Numbered from the stretch's first letter, positions 1 to 10,438 are shown. The stretch: DNA of 48,397 nt from Acidimicrobiaceae bacterium (GCA_002708935.1 PAPO01000024.1:206335-254731); one strand, 5' to 3'. Numbers and translations: made by a program. Notes: generated from the sequence alone by a model not told the origin.

Positions 1-44
1 TTCCGACACCAGTTCGCCTGGATCCGAGGAAGTAACGATACGGT

Positions 45-1412
45 GTGCTCGTGCAGCGAAGGATCATGGGCCTAGAGAATGAATACGGTGTGACCTGCAC
101 CATTCGCGGCCAACGAAGACTTAGTCCTGACGAAGTGGCACGGTATCTATTCCGGCGAGTGGTGTCCTGGGGCCGCTCAAGCAACGTTTTTCTAGCAAAT
201 GGTGCCCGCCTTTACCTTGATGTGGGCTCTCATCCGGAATACGCCACGCCGGAATGCGACTCAATCTACGAGGTTATTTGCCACGATCGAGCAGGTGAGC
301 GCATCTTAGAACGACTCGTTGACAATGCAGAAGAGCGGCTAGCGGAGGAAGGAATTACAGGAAGCACTATCTACTTATTCAAAAACAACACAGATAGCGC
401 TGGGAACAGCTATGGCTGCCATGAGAATTACCTAACGAGCCGCAGGGATGATTTTTCGAATTACGCGGAGGTATTAATCCCATTTCTGGTAACGAGGCAG
501 ATCTACACCGGAGCCGGCAAAGTTCTACAAAGCGCGCGCGGTGCTATGTACAGCATTGCTCAGCGAGCCGAACATATCTGGGAGGGAGTCTCGAGCGCCA
601 CAACGCGGAGCCGCCCAATCATCAACACGCGAGACGAACCCCACGCCGACGCCGAGAGGTTTAGGCGCCTTCACGTGATCGTTGGTGACTCCAATATGAG
701 TGAATACACATCGTTTCTGAAGGTTGGAGCAACGGCTCTCCTACTCAGGATGATGGAAGACCCAGGTGTCGTGCTTCGGGACTTAACCCTTGAAAACCCC
801 ATTCGAGCGATTCGGGAGATAAGTCACGACATCACTTGTCGACGGCGAGTCCGCCTAGCAAGCGGCAGAGAGGCCAGCGCATTCGAAATTCAATCGGAAT
901 ACTTAGAGCGCGCCCAGCGCTTCGCTGACCACAACGACCTCAACCCCGAAGAAAAACAAGCGTTGGCAATGTGGGAGCACTGCATGGACGGGATCGAACA
1001 GGACCCGTTGACTTTAGACCGAGAGGTTGATTGGGTAATCAAGTACCACCTGATTGAACGTTACAAAAATAAACACGGCCTTGATCTGGGTGACTCTCGC
1101 ACCGCTCTTTTGGACCTCCAATATCACGACGTCAATCAAAATCGAGGTTTGTTCTACCTCATGCAACGCAAGGGGTTAGTGGAGCGCATTCTCGACGATA
1201 GTGATGTTGAAACAGCGATAGAGCATCCTCCGCAAACCACCCGGGCCAAGCTTCGCGGCGATTTTGTGCGGCAAGCTAAAGAGAAGAAGCGCGACTACAC
1301 GGTGGACTGGGTCCATCTGAAGTTGAACGATCAAGCACAAAGGACCGTGCTGTGTAAGGACCCGTTCTTGGCCGAGGACGAACGAGTCGATGCGCTCATA
1401 GCGTCGCTGTAA
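45..1412 (+). CDS. pafA: Pup--protein ligase PafA
   Basis: Full-length ORF with PafA hallmarks: [105 protein letters not shown]. Alternative GTG start at 51. Confidence 0.97.
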   Translation: MLVQRRIMGLENEYGVTCTIRGQRRLSPDEVARYLFRRVVSWGRSSNVFLANGARLYLDVGSHPEYATPECDSIYEVICHDRAGERILERLVDNAEERLAEEGITGSTIYLFKNNTDSAGNSYGCHENYLTSRRDDFSNYAEVLIPFLVTRQIYTGAGKVLQSARGAMYSIAQRAEHIWEGVSSATTRSRPIINTRDEPHADAERFRRLHVIVGDSNMSEYTSFLKVGATALLLRMMEDPGVVLRDLTLENPIRAIREISHDITCRRRVRLASGREASAFEIQSEYLERAQRFADHNDLNPEEKQALAMWEHCMDGIEQDPLTLDREVDWVIKYHLIERYKNKHGLDLGDSRTALLDLQYHDVNQNRGLFYLMQRKGLVERILDDSDVETAIEHPPQTTRAKLRGDFVRQAKEKKRDYTVDWVHLKLNDQAQRTVLCKDPFLAEDERVDALIASL

Positions 1413-1421
1413 GAGTCAATA

Positions 1422-2408
1422 ATGCCAAGATTTGATGCTGGTCGAGTTGCGCAAATAGTTTCCGAAAGAAGTGGACTACAGCGTCTCCTTTTGGATGACG
1501 GGACACGAGCATACGCACTAACTGAAGTAGTTGGATCTGCAAGCCAGGGAGACCTTGTAATTGTCAACACCACAGCCGTAGACCTTGATCTAGGAACTGG
1601 TGGCTGGCACGTCGTCCACTGGATCGACGGAAATGAAGCTAACTCCAAAGAGCATAAAGGGAGAGTGCTTAAGGCGCGATATCTATCCGAGCAGACGGAA
1701 GTAGACCCACATGTGTCAGAACGTTCCGATCTCGTAGGTGCTCGAGTTCTGCTTTGCGTTCTGCACAGCCATATTGGAGCCGTAGCGGTAGCGATGTCTT
1801 CCTCAAAGGTTGGGTATTTGATGACCGACCAAGCGGCGCTGCCTCTTGCGCTCAGCGACCTTGTCGCCGAGTTGACCTCGGCTGATCTTGTAGCGACAAC
1901 TGCCACAGTTGGACAAGCGTTTGGCGGCGAAATCGAAGCAGTCAATGTTGCTTCTGGAGTAGGTGCTCTGATGGATAGCGGGAGCAGCCGGATCCTTCTC
2001 GGGGCAGGCCCGGGCCACGTAGGCACCGCTTCTAAACTGGGATTTTCTGCTATGGAACTAGCTGGGCACGCTTCAGTTCTCCACGCGCTCGGAGCTGAGG
2101 TTGCACTTTGTGTCAGAGCCTCCCAAGTAGATGAGAGACAACGTCATAGGGGTATAAGTGACCACATGAGATCACTCTTAAAGGCTATTCCTGTTGAAAT
2201 AAACGTGCCGGTTCCCCATGGAGAAGACTCCTCTTGGGTTACAGAACTTGGGCATTACGCTCACTTAGCGGAGCCAGTTGATGTCGCGAGGGCCCTGAAC
2301 AAGAGTGGAGTCGAGATCACGAGTATGGGTGAACCCCTGTACCAAGATGAGCTTGCGTGTTCCTACCTAGGCGCCGCAGCCTCATGGCTTTTGGGGATGG
2401 AGCGATGA
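1422..2408 (+). CDS. DUF3866-like family protein
   Basis: 328-aa ORF immediately downstream of pafA and overlapping lepB by ATGA. Family assigned from memory of actinobacterial DUF3866 proteins (GPGHVGTASKLGFSAMELAGHAS...). Confidence 0.7.
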   Translation: MPRFDAGRVAQIVSERSGLQRLLLDDGTRAYALTEVVGSASQGDLVIVNTTAVDLDLGTGGWHVVHWIDGNEANSKEHKGRVLKARYLSEQTEVDPHVSERSDLVGARVLLCVLHSHIGAVAVAMSSSKVGYLMTDQAALPLALSDLVAELTSADLVATTATVGQAFGGEIEAVNVASGVGALMDSGSSRILLGAGPGHVGTASKLGFSAMELAGHASVLHALGAEVALCVRASQVDERQRHRGISDHMRSLLKAIPVEINVPVPHGEDSSWVTELGHYAHLAEPVDVARALNKSGVEITSMGEPLYQDELACSYLGAAASWLLGMER

Positions 2409-2974
2409 GCAGGCTCTCTTCGATTTCTTTCTGGATAAGAAAGCCGTCCCAGAAGAATTGGAAACCGATTCGCGAATGGGCTGGCGTGATTTTGGTGGCA
2501 TTGATCGCCGCATTCGGGATTCGCGCGACCCTCGTTCAGACCTACTTCATACCTTCAGAATCGATGACTCCCACGTTAGAGGTTGGAGATCGACTGATGG
2601 TCTACAAGCTGGCCTTCACTTTGGGAGCTGTTGATAGGGGTGACTTAGTCGTCTTCAATCGACCACCAGCTTTAGATGAGACTGAGCTTAAGGATTTTGT
2701 TAAGCGAGTTGTGGGACTTCCAGGGGAACGAGTGTCAGCCGAAAATGGTGTTCTCCTCGTTAACGGCTCGCCCCTCGAAGAGCCATATTTGGCTGCGGGG
2801 GTTTGGACACAGGATTTCGCGGAACTTGAAGTCCCTCAAGGGCACGTGTTCGTGATGGGCGATAATCGGTTCAACAGCCGTGATAGTCGTTGGTTTGGTC
2901 CGATCAGCGAAGAGCTGTTAGTCGGGGAAGTCTTTATTCGTCTGTGGCCGTTCAAATCATTTGGTCGCCCATAG
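2405..2974 (+). CDS. lepB: Signal peptidase I
   Basis: N-terminal TM segment, then FIPSESMTPTLEVGDRLMV, DFVKRVVGLPGERV and VFVMGDNRFNSRDSRWFGPI: the S26A catalytic Ser and Lys boxes. ATG at 2405 preferred over the upstream ORF start. Confidence 0.96.
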   Translation: MSRLSSISFWIRKPSQKNWKPIREWAGVILVALIAAFGIRATLVQTYFIPSESMTPTLEVGDRLMVYKLAFTLGAVDRGDLVVFNRPPALDETELKDFVKRVVGLPGERVSAENGVLLVNGSPLEEPYLAAGVWTQDFAELEVPQGHVFVMGDNRFNSRDSRWFGPISEELLVGEVFIRLWPFKSFGRP

Positions 2975-2988
2975 ATAAGCGGTCGACA

Positions 2989-3714
2989 TCAGCCTGCTTG
3001 CGCAAAGCCAGTTTGGAGACGGTCTACATGGTCGCTGTGGACTCCGTCGATACCCATTCGTACGAGATCCCGGATAACGCGTACATGTTGTGCGTCCCAG
3101 GCGATGCAGTAGCGGTTGAAACGATGAAATAACGTCGTTAACCCTCCGCTCCAATCACTGTGATGAAGATTTACGGCGTCAATTCCAGCCGCTGCTAGCT
3201 CCGCAGCCCGGCGTTCCGGACCATCTTTCATGTGTTTGAGGCGTGTTGAGTTGACCAATCGGGCACAGGTTTGTGGCCTTGTGTCAGCTAGCAGTTCCCA
3301 CGATGGATGACATAACCACAGTCGCGCTTCGGCTTGATAATCACGGGCGAGGCCAACTACCCCAATGAACGCGCTTTCATCCTTTAGGTCAATCGATAAT
3401 TCAAAATTCGCACCACAGGTTTGATACAGATCCTCTAGTGAGGGGATATGTCCGGGTAGGTCAACCCGAAGGATCTTCGAGATTGGTTTTCGTCGTATGC
3501 CGCTGCGGATAACGCCATCATGATCTAATACGGGCACTCCGTCGCTGGTGAGCCAAACGTCTGTTTCCAGCCCGGTCGCACCGAGTCGAAGCGCTAACTT
3601 GAATGCTTCCAAAGTATTTTCTGGTGCGTTGGCCCGTGCTCCGCGGTGAGCGAATTGAATAGCGGGGTTACGAAGCGACGGAAGACGTTGTTGCACGAAA
3701 ACATCATTCTTCAT
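2989..3714 (-). CDS. Glycerophosphodiester phosphodiesterase family protein
   Basis: FAHRGARANAPENTLEAFKLALRLGATGLETDVWLTSDGVPVLDHDGVI is the canonical GDPD HRG / ENT / E-x-D motif set. Confidence 0.92.
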   Translation of the reverse strand: MKNDVFVQQRLPSLRNPAIQFAHRGARANAPENTLEAFKLALRLGATGLETDVWLTSDGVPVLDHDGVIRSGIRRKPISKILRVDLPGHIPSLEDLYQTCGANFELSIDLKDESAFIGVVGLARDYQAEARLWLCHPSWELLADTRPQTCARLVNSTRLKHMKDGPERRAAELAAAGIDAVNLHHSDWSGGLTTLFHRFNRYCIAWDAQHVRVIRDLVRMGIDGVHSDHVDRLQTGFAQAG

Positions 3715-3753
3715 TACTACCGAGCCGTGCAAGATTGGCTCTAACGTGGCGAT

Positions 3754-4020
3754 GTGGTCATCTTCGCTCTCATAGCTGCGTTTGCCTTCTGTGTAGGGTT
3801 TTTGTTTCTATGGCGAATGACGTCGGCCGTAAAGGTGGAGGTACGGACAACACTCAGAGCAATAGATAAGGCGTCGGTTGCTCTGGGTGGGATAGCCCGA
3901 GAAATTGAACGTGCTGAAGTCCATTTGGCGCGGCTAACGAATCTACGTATCAGGCGTCTTGTAATGAGTCGTATCTTTAGTCAGCCTCAACGACGTCTCC
4001 CGAGGCGCCATAGGACCTAG
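3754..4020 (+). CDS. Small hypothetical membrane protein
   Basis: 88-aa ORF with one N-terminal TM segment and a basic C-terminus, lying just upstream of tatA on the same strand. Confidence 0.5.
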   Translation: MVIFALIAAFAFCVGFLFLWRMTSAVKVEVRTTLRAIDKASVALGGIAREIERAEVHLARLTNLRIRRLVMSRIFSQPQRRLPRRHRT

Positions 4021-4030
4021 CCTCATTGTT

Positions 4031-4291
4031 GTGAATCTCACGCCCAACGAGATACTGATTATTTGCCTAGTGGCGTTGATTGCTCTAGGCCCCAAACAGC
4101 TCCCTGAAACGGCACGTCAAATTGCAAAGGGCTTCGGTGAATTGCGGCGTCATAGCTCACAGCTCCGGGCCGAGTTCACGTCGGTAGTTGATCAGGCAGT
4201 CGAGGAATCACACGACCAGGAACTTCTACGCCAAACGAAGGAAACCGACGACTGCCCAATCCAGGATGTAAACCCTAGAGATCCGCAATGA
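4031..4291 (+). CDS. tatA: Sec-independent translocase protein TatA/TatB
   Basis: N-terminal TM helix, hinge and amphipathic helix: EILIICLVALIALGPKQLPETARQIAKGFGELRR. Overlaps tatC. Confidence 0.9.
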   Translation: MNLTPNEILIICLVALIALGPKQLPETARQIAKGFGELRRHSSQLRAEFTSVVDQAVEESHDQELLRQTKETDDCPIQDVNPRDPQ

Positions 4292-5070
4292 GGTTTGGGA
4301 AGAGGTCAACATCTCCTCCAGCTACGTTTTGGGATCATGTAGCTGAACTTCGCATGCGATTGATCGCCAGCATGTTCGCTGTAGCGCTGGCCTCCCTGGT
4401 TGGATTGGTCTTTTACAACTGGTTGCTCGAAAATATTTTCCTTCCACCGTATTGCCGAGTGCTTGAGGGCCAGGGAATTGACCGGGTGTGCACCCTGGTT
4501 ATTACCGAGCCATTAGATGGCTTTAAAACCCGGATACGTGTCTCCGTGTACGTAGGGATTCTCATCGCTATGCCGATTTTGCTATGGAATTTATGGCGGT
4601 TCATCACGCCGGCTCTCGACAGACGCGAAAAGCGATATGCCGTCCCGTTCGTGTTAAGTGGCGTTCTTCTTTTTGTCTGCGGCGCTGTTGTTGCCTACGC
4701 AACGTTCGAACGCGCCCTCGAGTTTCTTATCTCGTTCGGTGGAGACACCGTAGACCCGTTATTCTCTCCTGGTGCATATCTCGGTTTGATGACCTACATG
4801 ATGATTGCCTTCGGCGTTGGATTTGAGTTCCCGATTGTGTTGGTCTTCCTGCAGCTTGCGAGAGTGGTCACTCCTAGACAGTTAAGTAGCTCACGACGAT
4901 ACGCAATTGTTGGAATCGTCGTGGTCGCGGCCGTCATCACGCCCTCAGGCGACCCGGTGTCATTGGCAGCTCTTTCCATACCGATGTATCTGTTTTTTGA
5001 ACTTTCGATTCTTGTTGGGTTGTTGCTTGAGCGCTCGCGGCGCCGCAGAGAAGGCATCGCAAAGACATGA
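4288..5070 (+). CDS. tatC: Sec-independent translocase protein TatC
   Basis: FWDHVAELRMRLIASMFAVAL, multiple TM segments, FGVGFEFPIVLVFLQLARVVTPRQLSSSRRYAIVGIVVVAAVITPSGDPVS. Confidence 0.97.
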   Translation: MRFGKRSTSPPATFWDHVAELRMRLIASMFAVALASLVGLVFYNWLLENIFLPPYCRVLEGQGIDRVCTLVITEPLDGFKTRIRVSVYVGILIAMPILLWNLWRFITPALDRREKRYAVPFVLSGVLLFVCGAVVAYATFERALEFLISFGGDTVDPLFSPGAYLGLMTYMMIAFGVGFEFPIVLVFLQLARVVTPRQLSSSRRYAIVGIVVVAAVITPSGDPVSLAALSIPMYLFFELSILVGLLLERSRRRREGIAKT

Positions 5071-7655
5071 TCAACGATCGGATTGCATCAGAGTCAAATT
5101 TGCTGCGGGAGCGTGGAGTAACAGCGGACGATTTTCAGATGCGGAGTTTCGCAGCGCTTGATAGCGGATCTTCTGTGTTGGTCGCAGCCCCCACGTCGTC
5201 AGGTAAGACGTTGGTGGCTGAATATGCCATTGAAAAGATTCTGATGGCAGATAAAACGGTCGTTTATACGACTCCAATCAAAGCGCTTTCGAATCAAAAG
5301 TTTAAAGATCTCTGTAATTGGCTAGGTAAAGAAAAAGTCGGCCTACTTACGGGTGATAACGCGATACGACCTAACGCTCAGGTGGTCGTCATGACTACCG
5401 AAGTGCTCCGAAACATGATCTACACAAGTAGTCCAGCCTTAGAAAGTCTTGGATTGGTTGTCCTAGATGAGGTTCATTTCCTCCAAGACCCCTACCGAGG
5501 GCCTGTTTGGGAAGAAGTCATTATGCAGGTGCCACAGTCGGCGCGTTTGGTCTGCCTTTCGGCGACAGTAAGCAATGCCCAAGAATTGGCTGGATGGATT
5601 GGGGAAGTTCATAGCGAATGTGAAGCGATCATTGAGACAACCCGGCCGGTTGAGCTCCACGATCATTTTCTGGTTTTCGACAAACGACACCGACGGGTCC
5701 AGGAATTTAGGACGCTCAGAAATGGTGAAAGAAATTTCGAAGTTGAGCGATACCTCGGCAAGATGACCGAACAGAGAAGCCGAGGTCCCCAAAGACGCGG
5801 AGGCGCCGTTGGTCGCCCTCGCAGAAACGAGGTCATAACCCATCTTGATGAGTCAGATCGACTGCCGGCCATTTTCTTCGTCTTTTCCAGGCAGGGCTGC
5901 GACGACGCAGTCCAAAGCTGCCTTGACCATAACGTTCATTTTCTCGATGGACGCGAGAAGTCTCGAGTGGAACAGATTGTTGAACAACATACAGAAGAGA
6001 TTTCAGAAGCAGATCTGGCGCTCCTAAATTATGAGAAATGGTTAGATGGCTTGAAGTCCGGAATAGCTTCACACCATGCTGGAATGGTCACACCTTTTAA
6101 AGAAGCAGTTGAAGACTGCTTTACGGCTGGCCTGTTGAAAGTGGTTTTCGCAACTGAAACTCTGGCAATGGGCGTCAACTTACCTGCAAGGTCGGTCGTC
6201 GTTGAACAGTTGAGCCGCTTCAGGGGAGAAGGCCACGTGGTCCTCACACCTGGGGAATACACGCAGCTAACAGGTCGAGCGGGCCGTCGAGGTATCGATT
6301 CGACTGGCCACGCATACTCCCTGTGGAGCCCCTACGAATCCTTTAGCCAGCTAACACAACTAGCCCAAAGCAATGAGTTTGTTTTGGAGTCGGCGTTCCG
6401 ACCGACCTACAACATGGCCGCCAATCTGATGGCTCGAGCCCAGCGCGAGGAAGCGCTGAATCTCTTAGAGAAATCATTTGCCCAATACCGCGCCAGCGGC
6501 CACGTCGTTCGATTGACAAAAGAGTTAGAAAAGGGCCAGGCATCACTGAAGACCGCTCAAGTGGAACTCCAACGGTTAGGGGTCGTCGACACTAAGCCGG
6601 CAACTAACAGCAGAAAATCCAGTCCCGATGTCTCGGAGTCCTTGCAACAACTCCGACCCGGCGCAGTGATAGCCCGGGTACACGGTAGCGATACTCAGCA
6701 TCTCCTGGTGTTGGGGACTACAAGCAGACGCGGAGGAGAACGCCGAGTGCGAGTTGTTACCCCTAGGGGCAAGGTAATGATGCTGACAGTGAATGATTTT
6801 GATGTCGGACCCGAGGTCCTTTCGGATCTCGAGCTCCCAAAGCCCTATGCACCGAACCGGCGCGAATACCAGCGCACTGCGGCCAAACTCCTCAAACAGC
6901 AACTGACAGAATTGGGCATCTTAATAGAAGTACGCCACCCGGATAGAGACCTCCGAGCCGAACGCATGAAAGCGCACCGACGAGTTGAAACAGCTGAAGG
7001 CCGCATTTCCACCATCCGAGAACAGATGGCGGTTGCTGAAGGCGGATTAGTAAGCTCACTAGTAGCCATCGAAGAGATCATGGAGATCTTCGAGTGTGCG
7101 GCATCTTGGCAACTGAGTCCACGCGGCGAGGTATTGCAGGGCATCTTCCACGAAATGGATCTTCTGGCAGCACTCTGCGTGGACGGGGCCGTCTTCGACG
7201 ACGTCTCCCCACCCGAATTAGCAGGTCTGATCTCGGTGTTGACTTATGAACACAGAAGCCGGCTTGAGCCCCCGGCACCATGGTTCCCGAACCGGACCTG
7301 CAAACAGAAGGTAGAAGAAATCCTCAGGTATAGCGCCAAAATTCGTTACGAGGAAAACAAACGCGGCCTCCCCGAAAGCAGGATTCCCGACCCAACGATT
7401 TTTGGTCAAGTGCACGGTTGGGCATCAGGTCATGAGTTGAGCGAAGTGCTGGATGACGACACCCCGGCAGGTGACTTTGTGCGGAATATCCGCCAGGTGA
7501 TTGACCTCGTTGGTCAACTCGCGGAAACGACGCATTCACAGACCTTAAAAAATAATGCTATTGAGGCCGGGCGCCTCCTCGACAGGGGGTTGGTTTCAGC
7601 GGCGGCCCGGATTCAAGATAGCGATGAAGATGATTGGCGCTCGGATGACCATTAA
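5067..7655 (+). CDS. helY: Ski2/Mtr4-like DEAD/DEAH-box RNA helicase (HelY-like)
   Basis: AAPTSSGKTLVAEYAI, TTPIKALSNQK, DEVHFLQDPYRGPVWEE, SATVSN, FVFSRQGCD, GIASHHAGM, ETLAMGVNLPARSVV, TGRAGRRGID; DSHCT-like C-terminal region. Confidence 0.94.
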   Translation: MINDRIASESNLLRERGVTADDFQMRSFAALDSGSSVLVAAPTSSGKTLVAEYAIEKILMADKTVVYTTPIKALSNQKFKDLCNWLGKEKVGLLTGDNAIRPNAQVVVMTTEVLRNMIYTSSPALESLGLVVLDEVHFLQDPYRGPVWEEVIMQVPQSARLVCLSATVSNAQELAGWIGEVHSECEAIIETTRPVELHDHFLVFDKRHRRVQEFRTLRNGERNFEVERYLGKMTEQRSRGPQRRGGAVGRPRRNEVITHLDESDRLPAIFFVFSRQGCDDAVQSCLDHNVHFLDGREKSRVEQIVEQHTEEISEADLALLNYEKWLDGLKSGIASHHAGMVTPFKEAVEDCFTAGLLKVVFATETLAMGVNLPARSVVVEQLSRFRGEGHVVLTPGEYTQLTGRAGRRGIDSTGHAYSLWSPYESFSQLTQLAQSNEFVLESAFRPTYNMAANLMARAQREEALNLLEKSFAQYRASGHVVRLTKELEKGQASLKTAQVELQRLGVVDTKPATNSRKSSPDVSESLQQLRPGAVIARVHGSDTQHLLVLGTTSRRGGERRVRVVTPRGKVMMLTVNDFDVGPEVLSDLELPKPYAPNRREYQRTAAKLLKQQLTELGILIEVRHPDRDLRAERMKAHRRVETAEGRISTIREQMAVAEGGLVSSLVAIEEIMEIFECAASWQLSPRGEVLQGIFHEMDLLAALCVDGAVFDDVSPPELAGLISVLTYEHRSRLEPPAPWFPNRTCKQKVEEILRYSAKIRYEENKRGLPESRIPDPTIFGQVHGWASGHELSEVLDDDTPAGDFVRNIRQVIDLVGQLAETTHSQTLKNNAIEAGRLLDRGLVSAAARIQDSDEDDWRSDDH

Positions 7656-8259
7656 GCGTGGCCAAGATTGGGGACTCCCAGCGGAAGCCGGTGGCGCTGA
7701 TCAATTAGCGGCGAACGATAAGGAACTACGAGCTATCGTCGAAACGAATTGCAGGCATCAAGCCCCGATCCCAGTCGTTGGCCTCACCGGCGGTGACCTT
7801 TGGCGGGCACTAGGTGCACCCGCAGGAGGACACCGTCGTTTGCAGAGCAAAGAAGCTCGCCAGGTATCGATTGACGTAATAGATGTCTCCCTAGGGGATC
7901 AGAACTACATCGCAGTTGCCCACATTTTTTTTCTAACTAGCTGGTGGCGCGGTCCGGTCACAGCAGTTATGAATTCAGAATGGCGCGGTCGTTGGAGAGT
8001 CGCGCCACGAGCACACCCCAACGACGGATGGCTGGACTTCTTAGCCGGGGACTTACCAATTCGGCAACGTTTCCTGCTGCGAGAACGAATGATTACAGGC
8101 GACCATCTTCCCAACTCAGCTATTAGATCAGGACGAATAAAAGAATTTAGCCAAGAATTTTCTCGTCCTACACGCGCCATATTGGATGGAGTTGATGAGG
8201 GTCGACATGATTCTGTCTCCCTCAAAATTCGACCAGACGCTCTAACAGTCATTTACTGA
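7645..8259 (+). CDS. YegS/diacylglycerol-kinase-like C-terminal domain protein
   Basis: Contains AVMNSEWRGRWRVAPRAHPNDGWLDFL and HLPNSAIRSGRIKEFSQEF...AILDGVDEG, resembling the C-terminal domain of YegS/DAGK lipid kinases. Start ATG at 7645 overlaps the helY end. Confidence 0.6.
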   Translation: MTIKRGQDWGLPAEAGGADQLAANDKELRAIVETNCRHQAPIPVVGLTGGDLWRALGAPAGGHRRLQSKEARQVSIDVIDVSLGDQNYIAVAHIFFLTSWWRGPVTAVMNSEWRGRWRVAPRAHPNDGWLDFLAGDLPIRQRFLLRERMITGDHLPNSAIRSGRIKEFSQEFSRPTRAILDGVDEGRHDSVSLKIRPDALTVIY

Positions 8260-8338
8260 AGGACTCAACGCGGAGGGTGCGCGACTGTGCCGGCGGATCG
8301 CCCTACGATCAAGTCTGGCTGACGATTCAGCTGCCACA

Positions 8339-9964
8339 GTGTCCGCTAACCCGAATCTCATCTTGAACAACTACGCGATAGAACAATTCACCGATACCGA
8401 AGAGGATATTCTTCGGCGCTACTTCACGAACCTCGATCAACCGGTGTTCGCACTCGTCAATTTGCCAGAAGTGGTGAAGGGCGCATTGTTCGCCCGCTAC
8501 AGCAGGACCCACAAGAGCCTGCGTCGACTGTTCTTGGATGAATTCGTCGAGGACCTTGATGTTTCAGGGGACCACTCGATTGACGCAACTGTTGGCCTAG
8601 CCAAGGCAGAGGAACTGTACCAGCGCGTGTTCGTCGAGTACGGCGATGACTCAGTGGCACAGCTAGGAGGAGTGCATCTCGCGTGTGAGCAGGCATCGAA
8701 CCTCCTAACCAAGGTTCTCGAATGGGGAAGACTCATGTCTTACCTGGAGCAATCAACGCGCTATCTCAGTTACGACACCAGAATCGATGGCAGATACAGA
8801 TACCACCGCGACCCTGACGTCTTGGCTTCACCATTAGGCACTCGGTATGTAGGTGAGATGGACCGGATCTTCGATACGTACGCTGAACTGGTACCAATCC
8901 TTCAAGAATTCTATAAATCACAACATGCCCAAGGAAGTGACATCGGGGACCTGGCTTATCGTCAAACCATTCGAGCTAAGGCCTTCGACGCTGTCAGAGG
9001 CTTGCTTCCCGCCGCCAGCCTTTCAAATGTAGGTATATACGGCACAGGGCAGGCTTATGAGGCCCTCCTTTTGCGCATGCGCGCCCATTCGCTCCCCGAA
9101 GCACGTTCCTATGCTGATCTGATGCTTACCGAACTACGTAAGGTCATTCCCTCCTTCCTACGACGCGTGGACGTGGAGGACAGAGGAATCGCTTGGTCCC
9201 ATTATCTTGAGACAAACCAGAACGCCATGAAGGCCTTCTCTGAGTCGCTTCTCGCTGACGCGGCTCCGAGGCAGGTTGAAGAAGTTGAACTTATCGACTG
9301 GGATCCTGATGGTGAGCGCAAGATGCTCGCGGCGATGCTGTACCCCTACAGCCACCTGCCTGAGACGCAATTAGTTGATGTCGTCGACCGTCTCTCTAGT
9401 GATGAACGTATGGGCCTTATCCGGCGTTACGTCGGCGATAGGGCTAACCGGCGACATCGGCCCGGACGAGCACTTGAACGCCTTGACTATCGGTTCGACA
9501 TTCTCGGTGATTACGGGGGCTTTAGGGATTTACAACGACACCGACTCCTTACTATTGAATGGCAGTCCCTGACGCCGGAACATGGCTATGAGGTACCCGA
9601 GGCCGTATCCAGTGCGGGCCTAGGCGATCGATACGACGGCGTGATGGAAAGATCGTCCGCTCTCTATCAACTCCTCCTCCAAGATTTTCCAGAGCAAGCC
9701 TCCTATGCAGTGGCGATGGCCTTTCGAGTGCGATACGTCATGCAATTCAACGCCCGCGAGGCCTTGCACATGATCGAGCTCCGCAGCCAGCCGCAAGGTC
9801 ACCCGAATTATCGGCGAATTGCCCAGTCTATGTACCAACAGATAGCTACAAAGGCTGGCCATTTAGCAGTAGCTGAGATGTTCAGCTATATCGACCTCAC
9901 TGCGGGCGAAGATGGGCGATTGCAAGCCGAGCGAGCACTCGACGCGCGGCGGTCAACTCGATGA
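8339..9964 (+). CDS. Tandem FAD-dependent thymidylate synthase (ThyX)-like protein
   Basis: 541 aa with two ThyX-like halves: EWGRLMSYLEQSTRYLSYD in the first, QRHRLLTIEWQSLTP plus QFNAREALHMIELRSQPQGHPNYRRIAQSM in the second. Confidence 0.8.
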   Translation: MSANPNLILNNYAIEQFTDTEEDILRRYFTNLDQPVFALVNLPEVVKGALFARYSRTHKSLRRLFLDEFVEDLDVSGDHSIDATVGLAKAEELYQRVFVEYGDDSVAQLGGVHLACEQASNLLTKVLEWGRLMSYLEQSTRYLSYDTRIDGRYRYHRDPDVLASPLGTRYVGEMDRIFDTYAELVPILQEFYKSQHAQGSDIGDLAYRQTIRAKAFDAVRGLLPAASLSNVGIYGTGQAYEALLLRMRAHSLPEARSYADLMLTELRKVIPSFLRRVDVEDRGIAWSHYLETNQNAMKAFSESLLADAAPRQVEEVELIDWDPDGERKMLAAMLYPYSHLPETQLVDVVDRLSSDERMGLIRRYVGDRANRRHRPGRALERLDYRFDILGDYGGFRDLQRHRLLTIEWQSLTPEHGYEVPEAVSSAGLGDRYDGVMERSSALYQLLLQDFPEQASYAVAMAFRVRYVMQFNAREALHMIELRSQPQGHPNYRRIAQSMYQQIATKAGHLAVAEMFSYIDLTAGEDGRLQAERALDARRSTR

Positions 9965-10437
9965 TGGAGGGGGTTCGTCTCGCGACTGCGGAAGATTTAG
10001 GTGCCTTGGAAGAGTTCGCTACGCAGGCGGTAGAGGAGCAAACCGAAAACAGAGGCGGAGCCATCTGGAGTAGGCGCGAAACACGAAGTCAGCCCTACAG
10101 GGCCAGCCTAGAAGCAGCCCTCAATGACCCCGACCAGGACCTTTGGGTAGGTCTGATCGATGAGGCCGCAGTCGGATACGCAGTGGCGCGAGCCGAGATC
10201 CTCCGAACGGGCGAGATACTTGGCATTGTCTCGGACTTGTGGGTAGAGCCCGCCGCCCGCGAAGTCGGGGTCGGGGAGGCGCTTATCAATGAAATCATTG
10301 GGTGGTGCAAAGAGCGAGGTTGCATCGGAATCGATTCCATGGCGCTTCCCGGCAACCGGGCTACTAAAAATTTCTTCGAGACGTTCGGATTTAAAGCTCG
10401 TCTACTGACGGTTCACCACCCTTTAAATACTGAGTGA
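9961..10437 (+). CDS. GNAT family N-acetyltransferase
   Basis: GIVSDLWVEPAAREVGVGEALINEIIGWCKERGCIGIDSMALPGNRATKNFFETFGFKAR: GNAT motif A/B. Confidence 0.88.
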   Translation: MMEGVRLATAEDLGALEEFATQAVEEQTENRGGAIWSRRETRSQPYRASLEAALNDPDQDLWVGLIDEAAVGYAVARAEILRTGEILGIVSDLWVEPAAREVGVGEALINEIIGWCKERGCIGIDSMALPGNRATKNFFETFGFKARLLTVHHPLNTE

Positions 10438-10438
10438 T

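Noticed and set aside
1331-2026. 231-aa minus-strand ORF antisense to the DUF3866-like gene
   Set aside because: Low-complexity Ser/Thr/Arg composition typical of antisense translation; the opposite strand carries a coherent gene in a tight operon.
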